The notes under the pieces: generated by a model
What the model was told of the DNA's origin: nothing
What the model saw: the letters and a program-made list of their open reading frames with translations, nothing else
Databases searched by the model: none
Translations under genes and position numbers: made by a program
NCBI RefSeq assembly: GCF_000226975.2
Contig: NZ_CP019285.1
Coordinates: forward strand, 992,001 to 1,056,000
Reading direction: 5' to 3'
DNA from: Halobiforma lacisalsi AJ5
GTDB lineage: Archaea > Halobacteriota > Halobacteria > Halobacteriales > Natrialbaceae
DNA length: 64,000 bases
Part shown: one piece after another, positions 1 through 8,962 of the stretch
Layout of the letters: each line of letters begins with the position of its first letter
Numbering within the stretch: position 1 is the stretch's first letter

Positions 1-2
1 CG

Positions 3-614
3 GGGCTGATCGCGTTCGTTCCCGTCGCCGCGATCGCGTTCGTCGCCCTCGGCGTGTTCGGCTTCGCGCTCGGGATCGCCGCCCTCCCGGCAGAGGGGTT
101 CGCGTTCGTCGCGCTCGCGGTGCTTGCGTTTGCGACGCTCGTATTCCTCTACACCGTGGGGCTCTCCGCGCTCGGTGGCTATCTCGGGGCCTTCCTCGCG
201 CGGGAATACCCCCGCCAGCACGCCCGGACCCGTCGCTCACTGGGGACGGCGACGCAATCGCGGCGCGAGCGCGGAACGGACGCCCCGGCGAACCGCTCGA
301 GGGAGACGGGGCGGTTCGACGAGGTGCCGGACCCCGAGGGGGTCGACCGCGCGAACCGACGCCGGGAGGCGACCGACGGCGCGAGGCGTTCGGGTCGGGA
401 TCGACGCGACGACGAGACCGGCAACGATCGTACCGACGCTCCGCGAGAGGCGGCGCGCTGGCACGAGGAAGCGGAGGAAGAGCGGGATCCGGATTCGGAT
501 TCGGATTCGGATTCGGACCACCCGGACCACCCGGACCACGCAGACCCCGAATCGGACACCGATCGGCCGAACCTCGAGTCGGAAGGGCAACGACGGGAGG
601 ACCGAGAGTCCTAG
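3..614 (+). CDS. Membrane protein with acidic disordered tail, 5' truncated
   Basis: The frame is open from the left edge, so the N-terminus lies outside the window. The visible part begins with two hydrophobic segments rich in Ala, Val and Phe (about residues 1-55), ending in a Gly-Gly-Tyr-Leu-Gly turn typical of small haloarchaeal DUF5518-like membrane proteins. A long hydrophilic tail follows, rich in Arg, Asp and Glu, with an in-frame hexanucleotide expansion near 490-520 that encodes alternating Asp-Ser and then repeated Asp-His-Pro. Family assignment is by recollection only. The tail is probably disordered and cytoplasmic. Confidence 0.6.
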   Translation, partial: GLIAFVPVAAIAFVALGVFGFALGIAALPAEGFAFVALAVLAFATLVFLYTVGLSALGGYLGAFLAREYPRQHARTRRSLGTATQSRRERGTDAPANRSRETGRFDEVPDPEGVDRANRRREATDGARRSGRDRRDDETGNDRTDAPREAARWHEEAEEERDPDSDSDSDSDHPDHPDHADPESDTDRPNLESEGQRREDRES

Positions 615-726
615 AGCGGGACGTTCCGATAGCCTCCCGTCCTCGGCGATTCTCGGAGTAAATCCTCGCGAGCGATCCCACTCTCATGCTCCTGGACAGA
701 AGTCAGTAACCGCTCGATCGCGTCTC

Positions 727-754
727 GACGCCTGTCGCGGAACGCGACGGCGTC
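727..754. terminator. Strong hairpin between convergent genes
   Basis: Two arms (GACGCC plus GTCGCG on the left, CGCGAC plus GGCGTC on the right) pair perfectly around a GAA loop with one bulged T. It lies between the 3' ends of the truncated membrane protein gene and the ABC permease gene, so it could act as a bidirectional transcription end. It lacks a clear T tract. Confidence 0.4.
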
Positions 755-794
755 TCGAGTGCGATCGGTGTGTGCATTGTTTTGTCCGGCAATA

Positions 795-2087
795 TCACTC
801 GTGTCTGAGCGCGTCGATCGGATCGGTCCGGGCGGCCCGCCAGGCCGGGTACAGCCCCGAGGCGACGCCCACCAGGATGCCGACGGCGACCGCCAGCGCG
901 ACGTACTCGTAGGGGTAGACCAGCGGGAGTTCGATGTACCACGCGCCGACGTAGCCCGCGACGAGACCCAGCGCCGTGCCGAGTATCGCCCCGATCACGC
1001 CCAGGACGATCGCCTCGGTCAGGAACAGCCCGAGCACGTCGCGGTTCTGCGCGCCGACGGCTTTCATGATGCCGATCTCCCGGGTCCGCTCGGTCACCGA
1101 GACCAGCATGATGTTCGCGATGCCGATCGAACCCACGATCAACGAGATGGCCGCGATACCGACGATGAAGTTCTGGAGGAGATCGAGTACGTCCTGTAAC
1201 TGCTGGAGCAACTCGGTGCTTGTCTGGAACGTGATCGCGAGGTCGTCGTCGAGGAACTCGCTCGCGTCGGAATCGTCGCTCTCGAGGTAAGTCGTCGCGG
1301 CGTCGCGGGCGGCATCGACGTCCTCCTGGGCGGCGGATTCGGCTTCGACGACGATCGCGAGGAAGCGGGTTTCACCGTCGCCGTCGCCGTCCCCGTCGCC
1401 CTCGCTGCCCCCTTCGTCGCCGAACCCGAACCCAGCCGCCTGCTCGGCGTAATACGGATCGGTCGGCACGTAGATCCGCGGCGAGGACTCGAACCCTTCG
1501 AATGGACTCAGCCCCTCCGAGGTGTCGGTGATCCCGACGACCTCGACGGTCGCCGTCTGCCCGCCCAGGAACGCCAGTTCGAGTTCGTCGCCGAGGTTGA
1601 CGTTGTCCTCGAACTGGTCGGCCGCGGCCGGGTTGATGACCGCCTCGCGTTCGCCCATCTCGAACTGCCGCCCCTCCTCGAGACTGCTTTCTCGGACGTA
1701 GGAGGGGCCGGCCGCGATCACCCCGTCCCCCTGGGCGACCCGTTCGTCACCGTTCGAGACCGCCTGGCTCTGGATCGTCGCGTACCCATAGGCCGCGTCG
1801 ACGTCCTCGAGTTCCGAAACGGTCTCGAGGTCGGACTCGCTGAAGATCGGCTGGGCTCCGGCCAGCGGGCCGCCTTCCGTGTCGGGATCGGCGGCCCAGC
1901 CGTAGAGGTTGCGCTGGTCGTCGGGGCTGATGTCGCCGATGATGCCGGCCTGCAGGCTCGCGCCGAGGGTGACGAACGCGATGACGGCGGCGATTCCGAT
2001 CACGACGCCGAGGGTCGTCAGGCCGGATCGGAGTTTGTGTCCCTCGATCGACCGCCAGGCGATCCGGAGGTACTCGAGCGGGTTCAT
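795..2087 (-). CDS. ABC transporter permease, MacB/FtsX family
   Basis: This 430-residue protein has the MacB layout: a first transmembrane helix near residues 22-46, a long extracytoplasmic domain (about 50-290) and three C-terminal FtsX helices (about 305-425), ending in the usual Arg-Thr-Asp-Pro-Ile-Asp-Ala-Leu motif. The extracytoplasmic domain carries an unusual Gly-Asp repeat (codons near 1376-1400) typical of halophile loops. Its start overlaps the stop of the upstream ATPase gene by four bases (ATGA), so the two are translationally coupled and form one exporter. The substrate (lipoprotein, peptide or drug) cannot be told from sequence. Confidence 0.92.
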   Translation of the reverse strand: MNPLEYLRIAWRSIEGHKLRSGLTTLGVVIGIAAVIAFVTLGASLQAGIIGDISPDDQRNLYGWAADPDTEGGPLAGAQPIFSESDLETVSELEDVDAAYGYATIQSQAVSNGDERVAQGDGVIAAGPSYVRESSLEEGRQFEMGEREAVINPAAADQFEDNVNLGDELELAFLGGQTATVEVVGITDTSEGLSPFEGFESSPRIYVPTDPYYAEQAAGFGFGDEGGSEGDGDGDGDGETRFLAIVVEAESAAQEDVDAARDAATTYLESDDSDASEFLDDDLAITFQTSTELLQQLQDVLDLLQNFIVGIAAISLIVGSIGIANIMLVSVTERTREIGIMKAVGAQNRDVLGLFLTEAIVLGVIGAILGTALGLVAGYVGAWYIELPLVYPYEYVALAVAVGILVGVASGLYPAWRAARTDPIDALRHE

Positions 2088-3001
2088 GATCGGTCGGTGG
2101 AGTCCTCGCGATTCTCGCGGTTCTCGCGGTTCTCGCGGTTCTCGCGATTCTCGCGGTCCTTGGGGCCCTCCCGGCTCGCTTCCGCTTCCGCTTCGGGTTC
2201 GGCGCTCGGCCCGGGACCGGACGCGGTTCCGGACCCCGCCTCGACGCCGGCATCGTCCTCGACGCCGACCCCCTCGAGTTCCTCGATCCGTTCGATCCGC
2301 CCGTCCAGCAGGTGGACGATCCGCTCGGCCCGTTCGGCGACGTGGCGCTCGTGGGTGACCACGACCATCGTCGTCCCGGCGTCGTGAAACTCCGCGAAGA
2401 GGTCGAGTACGTCGGCCTCGGTGTCGGTATCGAGGTTCCCGGAGGGCTCGTCGGCCAGCACGAGCGCCGGATCGTTCACGAGCGCCCGCGCCAGCGCGAC
2501 CCGCTGGCGCTGCCCGCCCGAGAGTTCGCTCGGCAGGTGGTCCTCACGATCGGCCAGTCCGACCCTGGCGAGCAGGTCGCGGGCCCGCTCGCGGCGCTCG
2601 TCCTTGCCCACGCCCTGAAACGTCTGGGGCAGGGCAACGTTCTCGAGGGCGGTCAGCCGCGGCATCAGGTTGAACGTCTGGAAGACGAACCCGACCTGGG
2701 TCCCCCGCAGGCGGGTCCGCTCGCGCTCGGAGAGGGCGGTCACATCTTTCCCGTCGACGATTACCGTCCCGTCGGTCGGCGTGTCCAGACACCCCACGAG
2801 GTTCATCAGCGTCGATTTGCCGGAGCCGCTTGGCCCCATGATCGCGGTGTAAGAGCCCCGAGGGATCGACAGGGAGACGCCGTCGAGCGCGTGGACGGGC
2901 TCGCCGAGCTGGTAGATCTTGCGGACGTTCTCGAGGGTGACCGCGGCTCCCTCTCCCGTCTCCGTTCCCGTCCCGGCGTCGGTCCCGGTACCCGTAGGCA
3001 T
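2084..3001 (-). CDS. ABC transporter ATP-binding protein, MacB/LolD type
   Basis: The ATPase pairs with the overlapping FtsX permease. All motifs are present: Walker A GPSGSGKS, signature LSGGQRQ, Walker B LVLADEP and the H-loop His in VVVTHE. The N-terminus has a Thr-Gly-rich leader before the first beta strand (VTLENVRK). After the ABC fold (to about residue 240) there is a 60-residue acidic tail not typical of LolD proteins, including six near-identical nine-base units (about 2106-2160) that encode repeated Arg-Glu-Asn. The tail is probably a disordered extension grown by replication slippage. Confidence 0.93.
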   Translation of the reverse strand: MPTGTGTDAGTGTETGEGAAVTLENVRKIYQLGEPVHALDGVSLSIPRGSYTAIMGPSGSGKSTLMNLVGCLDTPTDGTVIVDGKDVTALSERERTRLRGTQVGFVFQTFNLMPRLTALENVALPQTFQGVGKDERRERARDLLARVGLADREDHLPSELSGGQRQRVALARALVNDPALVLADEPSGNLDTDTEADVLDLFAEFHDAGTTMVVVTHERHVAERAERIVHLLDGRIERIEELEGVGVEDDAGVEAGSGTASGPGPSAEPEAEAEASREGPKDRENRENRENRENRENREDSTDRS

Positions 3002-3117
3002 AGCGGGTGGACCACGTTGGCGGGCAAAAAGGTTCAGCCAAACTGAGCGACGGGTCCGGGGTTCCGATCGCGGCCGACTGGTTCAAAAACTAAGGTGGGG
3101 GAGATCCCAGCGTAACT

Positions 3118-3600
3118 ATGCCCTCCGATGTCGACGACTCGGCCAGGATAGTCGATTCGACCGTTGGACGGTCGGAAGTACGCGAACACGTCACCGTCCA
3201 CGACTCCGAAATCGGCGACGGCTGTCGGATCTACGAACGGAGTTCTATCAAGAAGAGCCACGTTAGCGATTCCGCCGATATCAATGCGGGCACGTACGTC
3301 GAGAACGCCGAAATCGGCCCCAACGTTCAGATCGGGCCGAACTGTAGCGTCGTCGGCGTGACACACGAGTTGAGCGAGGAAGGGATGACGTTCCGGGAGG
3401 ACGTCTTCGACCGGATCGTCCTGCACGAGGGAGTCTTCCTCGGGGCGAACGCCGTCGTCTCCCCTGGGGTCGAAATCGGGGAGGGATCCGTCGTCTCGGC
3501 GGGGGCGACCGTCTCTCGAGATGTCGGGCCAGAAAAGATCGTCCTCGGTAGTCCACCCAGACAGCGGATCGCGGACTTAGACGAGTGGCTGGACCGTTGA
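3118..3600 (+). CDS. Hexapeptide-repeat (left-handed beta-helix) acyltransferase-like protein
   Basis: The 160-residue protein is built almost entirely of imperfect hexapeptide turns with Ile/Val at every sixth position (for example IGPNVQIGPNCSVVG and VVSPGVEIGEGSVVSAGATV), the signature of left-handed parallel beta-helix transferases such as sugar O- or N-acetyltransferases. The C-terminus ends in the usual GSPPR loop before a short helix. Such enzymes act as trimers with acetyl-CoA. It stands alone, divergent from the ABC exporter genes. The acceptor is unknown. Confidence 0.85.
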   Translation: MPSDVDDSARIVDSTVGRSEVREHVTVHDSEIGDGCRIYERSSIKKSHVSDSADINAGTYVENAEIGPNVQIGPNCSVVGVTHELSEEGMTFREDVFDRIVLHEGVFLGANAVVSPGVEIGEGSVVSAGATVSRDVGPEKIVLGSPPRQRIADLDEWLDR

Positions 3601-3922
3601 CGGTTTTCGACCGGTGACGACCCGCACGGATCCTCGGACGGTCACCGCGGACTTTCACCCGAGTTTCGCTCCGATTCCTGTAGGCGGTTGTTTCGCTATC
3701 TGGTTTCAGTATCGTCCTCTCGTCCTGGGGATGGTTTCGGCTCGATTTTCCGGATAGTTATTGTTGGCTAATTGCTGAATCGATCGACCCGTCCGAGACA
3801 CGAGGAAGGCACGCCAGCGACCGCTCCAGCCCGGTAGCGGGAAGACAGTTCGTGGGGGCACATGTAAACGGCCGAGTACAAACCGTTATTGGCGTTCCGC
3901 CCTGTTTGTCGAACGGCTATTC
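3601..3922. other. Intergenic region before tfb
   Basis: No convincing gene is seen in these 322 bases. The right end carries the likely tfb promoter (ACAAACC then GTTATTGG, near 3878-3894). A relatively AT-rich patch at 3750-3780 has no clear role. Confidence 0.6.
3878..3894 (+). promoter_or_regulatory. Probable tfb promoter (BRE-TATA)
   Basis: ACAAACC followed by GTTATTGG sits about 30 bases before the tfb ATG, the spacing expected for a leaderless or near-leaderless haloarchaeal transcript. Confidence 0.5.
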
Positions 3923-4888
3923 ATGGTTCGGTCACCCCGGCAGCGAGAACGCGAGGAGGAGTCGGCGACGGAAGCCGACCAGACGGAGAGCGAAGAACGG
4001 GCCTGTCCCGAATGCGATTCGGCCGACTTGGTCACCAGCAACGACAGCAACGAGATCATCTGTGAGGACTGTGGCCTCATCATCGAGGAGCGAAACATCG
4101 ACCACGGGCCCGAGTGGCGCGCGTTCAACCACAGTGAACGACAGAGCAAGAGCCGGGTCGGCGCGCCGACGACGCAGACGATGCACGACAAGGGGTTGAC
4201 CACCCAGATCGACTGGAAGGACAAGGACGCCTACGGGCGATCGCTCTCCTCGGAGAAGCGCAACCAGATGAACCGGCTGCGCAAGTGGCAAGAGCGCATC
4301 CGTACCAAGGACGCGGGCGAGCGCAACCTCCAGTTCGCGCTCTCGGAGATCGATCGCATGGCGTCGGCACTCGGCGTCCCCCGGTCGGTCCGGGAAGTCT
4401 CGTCGGTGATCTACCGGCGCGCGCTCACCGAAGATCTGATCCGCGGCCGATCGATCGAGGGGGTCGCCACGAGCTGTCTCTACGCCGGCTGTCGCCAGGA
4501 GGGAATCCCGCGGAGCCTCGAGGAGGTGGCGGAGGTCTCCCGCGTCGAGAAAAAGGAGATCGGACGCACGTACCGGTACGTCGCGAAGGAACTCGGCCTC
4601 GAGATGAAGCCGGTCGACCCCAAGGAGTACGTCCCTCGGTTCTGCTCCGACCTCGAGGCCAGTGAGGAAGTCGAGATGAAGGCGACGGAGATCATCGACA
4701 CCACCGCCGAGCAGGGGCTGCTCTCGGGGAAGTCGCCGACGGGGTTCGCGGCGGCGGCCATCTACGCGGCGTCGCTGCTGTGTAACGAGAAGAAGACCCA
4801 GCGCGAGGTCGCCGAGGTCGCGCAGGTGACGGAGGTGACGATCCGGAACCGGTACCAGGAGCAGATCGAAGCGATGGGGGTCTACTGA
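3923..4888 (+). CDS. tfb: Transcription initiation factor IIB (TFB)
   Basis: TFB binds the TBP-TATA complex and recruits RNA polymerase. The 321-residue protein has the N-terminal zinc ribbon (Cys28, Cys31, Cys47, Cys50), a B-finger/linker region (WRAFNHSERQ to SRVGAPTT), then two cyclin-like repeats (about 110-210 and 215-315) ending in the conserved NRYQEQIEAMGVY. Haloarchaea carry several TFB paralogs, so this is one specificity factor among others; which one cannot be decided here. It is monocistronic between a transferase gene and enoyl-CoA hydratase. Confidence 0.96.
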   Translation: MVRSPRQREREEESATEADQTESEERACPECDSADLVTSNDSNEIICEDCGLIIEERNIDHGPEWRAFNHSERQSKSRVGAPTTQTMHDKGLTTQIDWKDKDAYGRSLSSEKRNQMNRLRKWQERIRTKDAGERNLQFALSEIDRMASALGVPRSVREVSSVIYRRALTEDLIRGRSIEGVATSCLYAGCRQEGIPRSLEEVAEVSRVEKKEIGRTYRYVAKELGLEMKPVDPKEYVPRFCSDLEASEEVEMKATEIIDTTAEQGLLSGKSPTGFAAAAIYAASLLCNEKKTQREVAEVAQVTEVTIRNRYQEQIEAMGVY

Positions 4889-5024
4889 GGTATTCGGCGG
4901 CTTCGGATCCCCTGGCTCGAGCCCTCGAGCCCTCTGCCTGTGAGTCGACCTGTACAGGGATACTACATACCACACTACAACTACACACCAAATCGATTTG
5001 TCACTCGCCCGCGACCGTTCGCGT

Positions 5025-5804
5025 ATGTCGTGGGAGACAGTTCGACTCGAGTGGAACGACGACGAAACCGTCGCGACCCTGTTCGTCGACCGGCCCGACG
5101 CCCTGAACGCGCTCGACGTGGCGACGCTCGAGGCGATGGGCGAGGCGATCGAGGCCGCCGCCGGGGACGACGCCCGCGCGCTCGTCCTGACGGGTGCCGG
5201 CGACGACGCCTTCATCGCCGGCGCGGACATCGGCTACATGCGTGACCTCTCGACCGAGGAGGCCCAGGCCTGGGGCGAACTCGGGCACGACGTCGCCGAC
5301 GCGCTCGAGGCGTTCCCCGCGCCGACGATCGCGGCCGTCAACGGCTACGCCTTCGGCGGTGGCTGCGAGATGGCGCTTGCCTGCGATCTGCGGGTGGCGG
5401 GCGAGTCGGCCGTGATCGGCAACACGGAGGTCGATCTGGGGATCATCCCCGGCTGGGGCGCGACCCAGCGGCTCCCGCGGCTGGTCGGCGACGAGACCGC
5501 CCGGCGGATGATCTTCCTCGGCGAGCGCCTCGACGCCGACAGCGCCGCGGAGGCCGGCCTCGTCGGTGAGGTGGTACCGGACGAGGACCTCGAGGACGTC
5601 GTCGCCGAACTGGCCGAGCGGATCGCGGCCCAGCCGGCCTTCGCCGTCCAGTCCGCCAAGCGCGCGCTCAACCGCCGCTACGAGAGCACCCAGCCGGCGG
5701 GACTCGAGTACGAGAAGGGGGCCTTCGCCGGGCTGTTCGGGACGCCTGACCAGCGCGAAGGGATGACGGCGTTCCTCGAGGATCGGGACCCCGAGTTCGA
5801 GTGA
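5025..5804 (+). CDS. Enoyl-CoA hydratase/isomerase family protein
   Basis: A crotonase-fold protein of 259 residues if started at ATG 5025, chosen because the nine codons upstream look untranslated. The oxyanion-hole segments are present (FIAGADIGYM near residue 60 and GGGCEMALACDLRVA near 105). By eye the first catalytic Glu of the family is kept (GNTEVDLGIIPG) but the second appears replaced by Arg, so a hydratase, isomerase or other crotonase reaction is possible. The next gene starts eight bases later and is a broken MaoC-type hydratase, so both probably belonged to a fatty-acid or CoA-ester operon. Confidence 0.9.
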   Translation: MSWETVRLEWNDDETVATLFVDRPDALNALDVATLEAMGEAIEAAAGDDARALVLTGAGDDAFIAGADIGYMRDLSTEEAQAWGELGHDVADALEAFPAPTIAAVNGYAFGGGCEMALACDLRVAGESAVIGNTEVDLGIIPGWGATQRLPRLVGDETARRMIFLGERLDADSAAEAGLVGEVVPDEDLEDVVAELAERIAAQPAFAVQSAKRALNRRYESTQPAGLEYEKGAFAGLFGTPDQREGMTAFLEDRDPEFE

Positions 5805-5811
5805 TCCGTCG

Positions 5812-6202
5812 ATGACCTCGCCTCCCGAAGCGGGCGACGTCTACACGTACGAACGGACGGTTACGACCGCGGAGGTCCGCCAGTTCGGCGAGCTGTCGGG
5901 TGACCAGCAGCCGATCCACACCGATCCCGACGAGGAGGGTCGGCTCGTCGTCCAGGGATTGCTCACCGCGACGCTGCCGACGGCGATCGGCGGCGACCTC
6001 GAGGTGCTGGCGACCCGGAGAACAGGAGGTCAGAGCGCCGGTCTACACGGGCGAGGGGATTACCTGTGAGTGGACGACCGACGCCGTCGACGACGGCGAC
6101 GACCGGTACGTTCTCGAGTGTTCGTTCGTCTGTACGAACGAGGAGGGGACGACCGTCCTGACGGGCGAAGTCGATGGGGTCGTCTGGAGGGACGACGTGT
6201 AG
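5812..6202 (+). pseudogene. MaoC-like (R-hydratase) gene broken by a frameshift
   Basis: The first frame (5812 to about 6020) encodes a MaoC dehydratase N-terminus with the hot-dog active-site motif SGDQQPIH and the following helix. Near 6012-6030 the homology passes to the next frame, which continues with VYTGEGITCEW and a normal C-terminal strand set ending at 6202. The bridge between the halves is shorter than expected, so a small deletion as well as a frame change seems likely. It may be a true pseudogene or a sequencing error. It follows the enoyl-CoA hydratase gene by seven bases. Confidence 0.75.
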
Positions 6203-6232
6203 CGGAGCCGACCCGGAGTGCAACGGTTTTCG

Positions 6233-6403
6233 CTATTCGTCACCGACGAAGACCGTCTTCAGTCGACTGCCGCAGTGGGGACAGCACAGCGTCTGCCACT
6301 TCGTCGGATCGAGATCGCCCATCGTCTCGGCGCGTCGGGCGTCCTCGAACGGGACGACAGCACCGCACCCCTCGCACTCGACGGATTCGTCTCTCCCGTT
6401 CAT
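6233..6403 (-). CDS. Small zinc-ribbon-like protein, 56 residues
   Basis: The ORF starts at ATG 6403 and encodes two cysteine knuckles, CEGCG (residues 10-14) and CCPHCG (40-45), spaced as in a single zinc ribbon. Codon third positions are G/C rich as in real genes here. It lies convergent to the broken MaoC gene and about 40 bases downstream of the next minus-strand gene, with which it may be cotranscribed. The function is unknown; such proteins are common in haloarchaea and may bind nucleic acid or protein. Confidence 0.7.
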   Translation of the reverse strand: MNGRDESVECEGCGAVVPFEDARRAETMGDLDPTKWQTLCCPHCGSRLKTVFVGDE

Positions 6404-6446
6404 GAGCGTGGGTACGGCGGCCGTCGTCTTCGGTGTACGGGTTCCA

Positions 6447-6872
6447 TCAGTCGCGAACGGACTGCATGAACTCGACCCATCGCTTGTGGTCGTCCAGCGA
6501 GGCCGATTTGGTCTCGGCGGCGAACCCGTCCCTGCGGAGGCTCCGAAGCGCGTTCAGGGCGCGATCGATGCCGACGATCGTGTCGGCGATCTCCTCGGCC
6601 GCTTCGCGCTCGAGGGGTTCGGATTCCAGGCGCTCGACGAGCCGTTCGCGTTCCTGCGACAACTTTCGCTGGGTATCCCTGACCAGCGGCTTCAGGTCGT
6701 CCGGGATCCCGTCGACTTTTCGGGTCTCGATCAGGAACTCCTCGAGGGGTAACTCCTCGTCGCCGACCGTGAGCGTGTCGGGAATGGATCGACCGACGGT
6801 CGCGCTCTGGCGATTGACGTCCTCGAGTAGCTCCTGCCGTTCCGATTCGTCCATACCCGGCGGTAACGGCAA
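6447..6872 (-). CDS. Haloarchaeal DUF5788-like conserved protein
   Basis: This 141-residue soluble, largely alpha-helical, acidic protein has the pattern I recall for DUF5788: an N-terminal RQELLEDVNRQSATVG stretch, an IPD-LTV strand, and a C-terminal IVGIDRALNALRSL helix followed by KRWVEF. No catalytic motif is evident. It is divergent from rpiA and upstream of the small zinc-ribbon gene. Function unknown. Confidence 0.7.
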   Translation of the reverse strand: MPLPPGMDESERQELLEDVNRQSATVGRSIPDTLTVGDEELPLEEFLIETRKVDGIPDDLKPLVRDTQRKLSQERERLVERLESEPLEREAAEEIADTIVGIDRALNALRSLRRDGFAAETKSASLDDHKRWVEFMQSVRD

Positions 6873-6980
6873 CCGACGAAAAGCAGTGTCGACGATTCGT
6901 ACAGACTGGGAAACGAGGGGCCGACCGGGATCTCGAGCCGAGGTACAACGTTTTTGCCGTCGCCGCCCGCTCGATCACGC

Positions 6981-7691
6981 ATGAAGACCGAGGGCGGCAC
7001 CGAGACAGCGAAGCGCCGGGCGGGCGAACGCGCGGCCGAGGAGGTCGAGGACGGCGACGTCGTCGGCCTCGGAACCGGGTCGACGACGGCCTACGCGATC
7101 GAGGCGATCGGCGAGGCGGTCGCCGACGGCCTCGAGGTACAGGGGATCCCGACCTCGTTCCAGTCCCGACAACTCGCGCTCGAGGCGGGGATTCCGCTGA
7201 CGACGCTCGACGCGGTCGAGACGGTCGACCTGGCGATCGACGGGGCGGATCAGGTCGTCGACGCCGACGACCCGGGAGCGGCCCGCGGCGCGCTGATCAA
7301 GGGTGGTGGCGCGGCCCACGCCCGCGAGAAGTTCGTCGATGCAGCGGCCGAACGGTTCGTCGTCGTCGCCGATCCCTCGAAACTGACCGACAGACTCGAG
7401 CGGTCGGTCCCGCTCGAGGTGTTGCCGGACGCCCGCCCGGTCGTCGCCGACCGCATACGCGAGGCGGGCGGCGAGCCATCATTGCGGGAGGCCGAGCGCA
7501 AGGACGGGCCGGTGGTCACCGACAACGGGAATCTGGTGCTCGACTGCGAGTTCGGACCGATCGACGATCCCGGGACGTTTGCGTCGACGCTCTCGAGTAT
7601 TCCCGGCGTCGTCGAACACGGGCTGTTCGTCGACCTGGCGGACGCGGCGTACGTCGGCAGCGAGGACGGTCTCGAGGTTCGCGAGTACTGA
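6981..7691 (+). CDS. rpiA: Ribose-5-phosphate isomerase A
   Basis: It interconverts ribose 5-phosphate and ribulose 5-phosphate for nucleotide and sugar metabolism. Family motifs are clear in the 236-residue protein: GLGTGSTTAYAI (phosphate loop), IDGADQVVD (catalytic Asp region), KGGGAAHAREK and DPSKLTDRL. ATG 6981 is preferred because RpiA begins close to its first helix; nine further codons upstream lack support. Length matches the family. Confidence 0.95.
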   Translation: MKTEGGTETAKRRAGERAAEEVEDGDVVGLGTGSTTAYAIEAIGEAVADGLEVQGIPTSFQSRQLALEAGIPLTTLDAVETVDLAIDGADQVVDADDPGAARGALIKGGGAAHAREKFVDAAAERFVVVADPSKLTDRLERSVPLEVLPDARPVVADRIREAGGEPSLREAERKDGPVVTDNGNLVLDCEFGPIDDPGTFASTLSSIPGVVEHGLFVDLADAAYVGSEDGLEVREY

Positions 7692-7769
7692 CGGCCCCTT
7701 CGTTCCGCGCGCTGTTCGCCCTGAGAACGAGCCTGGGACTCTATTACCATCGGAATCGAAGGTCGTGGC

Positions 7770-8480
7770 ATGTCCTCGCATACGACCGGTTCGGCCGGGG
7801 AGCCGGCCGGCCCGCGTCCGATGTCGCTCGAGGAGATCCGCGACTCGTACGCCGACTGTGCCCCGTGGATGGATCGGTTCGACTGGCTCGAACGGCGGCT
7901 CACCGGCCGGTATCGCCGCGAACTGTTCGGCGACGCGTCGGGGCGCGTCCTCGACGTCGCCTGCGGGAACGGGGTGAACTTCCCGTATCTCCCGTCTGAC
8001 GTCGACCTCGTGGGGATCGACATCAGCCCGGAGATGCTATCGAGCGCACGGGACCGGCTCGGCGACCTCGAGGTCGACGGGACGGTTCGCCGGATGGACG
8101 CCCAGGATCTCGCGTTCGACGACGACAGCTTCGACACCGTGATCTCGTCGCTGTCGACCTGTACGTTCCCGGACCCCGTCGCGGCTCTCGAGGAGATGGA
8201 CAGGGTGTGTCGGCCGGGGGGACGGATCCTGCTGTTCGAACACGGACGCAGTGACGTCGGGCCGATCGCTCGCTTTCAGGACCGGTTCGCGGACGTCCAC
8301 TACGCCTCCGCGGGCTGTCGGTGGAACCAGGAGCCGCTGGAACTCGTCTTGCGGACCGGCCTGCCGGTCCGCGAGGCCGAGACGCGCGCGCTGGGCATTC
8401 TCACTCTGATCGAGGCCCGGCCGTCCCAGGAGTCGATCGTCGACACGATCCGGGCACGGCTTTCGACGCTTGCGGGGTAG
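7770..8480 (+). CDS. Class I SAM-dependent methyltransferase
   Basis: The 236-residue protein has a methyltransferase fold with motif I VLDVACGNGVNF (about residues 67-78), an acidic residue after beta 2 (VGIDIS), and the motif LAFDDDSFDTVIS typical of UbiE/type 11 enzymes. It is likely leaderless: an ACTCTATTACC box lies about 27 bases upstream of the ATG. A second Met at residue 18 is possible. The substrate is unknown; relatives methylate quinones, lipids or small metabolites. Confidence 0.88.
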   Translation: MSSHTTGSAGEPAGPRPMSLEEIRDSYADCAPWMDRFDWLERRLTGRYRRELFGDASGRVLDVACGNGVNFPYLPSDVDLVGIDISPEMLSSARDRLGDLEVDGTVRRMDAQDLAFDDDSFDTVISSLSTCTFPDPVAALEEMDRVCRPGGRILLFEHGRSDVGPIARFQDRFADVHYASAGCRWNQEPLELVLRTGLPVREAETRALGILTLIEARPSQESIVDTIRARLSTLAG

Positions 8481-8488
8481 TTCCCTTC

Positions 8489-8920
8489 CTATCGGTCGCC
8501 TTCCGGAGCGTCGGTGCGGGCGGCGAACAGCCCGACGGCCAGATACAGGGCACCGAGCAGCCGCGTCGCCGGCACCACCCACGGTTTCGTCTCGAGGTCC
8601 GCGGCGTTCTCGTAGGCGACGCCGAGGAAGAACTCGAGGGTCGTCCGCGGCGCCAGTGCCAGCACGGCCCCGAACGCGCCCAGGAGGGACTGGAGTCCCG
8701 AGAGCCTCCGGTCCCGGTCCCGGTCCCGATCCTGATTCCGATCCGGCCGGACGAGCAGCCACAGGAACGCCAGCCCCTCGAGACGGGCCATCGGCAGCGT
8801 CCAGGGACGGAGCCGTCCGTCCTCCGGGTTCTCGAAGGCGAGCCGTTCCGCGGGTTCGACGATCCGTTCCGGTGCGAGGATCTCGAGCAGGCCGAAGCCG
8901 ATCGCCAGCGGGAGGAGCAT
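8489..8920 (-). CDS. Small membrane protein, paralog of the next gene
   Basis: A 143-residue protein with about four hydrophobic helices. It aligns by eye over its whole length with the gene at 8963-9385: both start MLxPLxIxFGL, share an N-P-E-D loop followed by RPW, an EGLAFxWLL helix, and a C-terminal YEN-x2-DLE-x-KPWV-x-PA-x-RLLG motif. In this copy the loop after helix 2 carries an expanded Asp-Arg repeat (about 8711-8740) absent from its partner. Function unknown. It is convergent with the methyltransferase gene. Confidence 0.8.
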   Translation of the reverse strand: MLLPLAIGFGLLEILAPERIVEPAERLAFENPEDGRLRPWTLPMARLEGLAFLWLLVRPDRNQDRDRDRDRRLSGLQSLLGAFGAVLALAPRTTLEFFLGVAYENAADLETKPWVVPATRLLGALYLAVGLFAARTDAPEGDR

Positions 8921-8962
8921 GGGCTCCCTTCGACGGTGGCGGAGAAAAAGTCGCCGGGCGGG

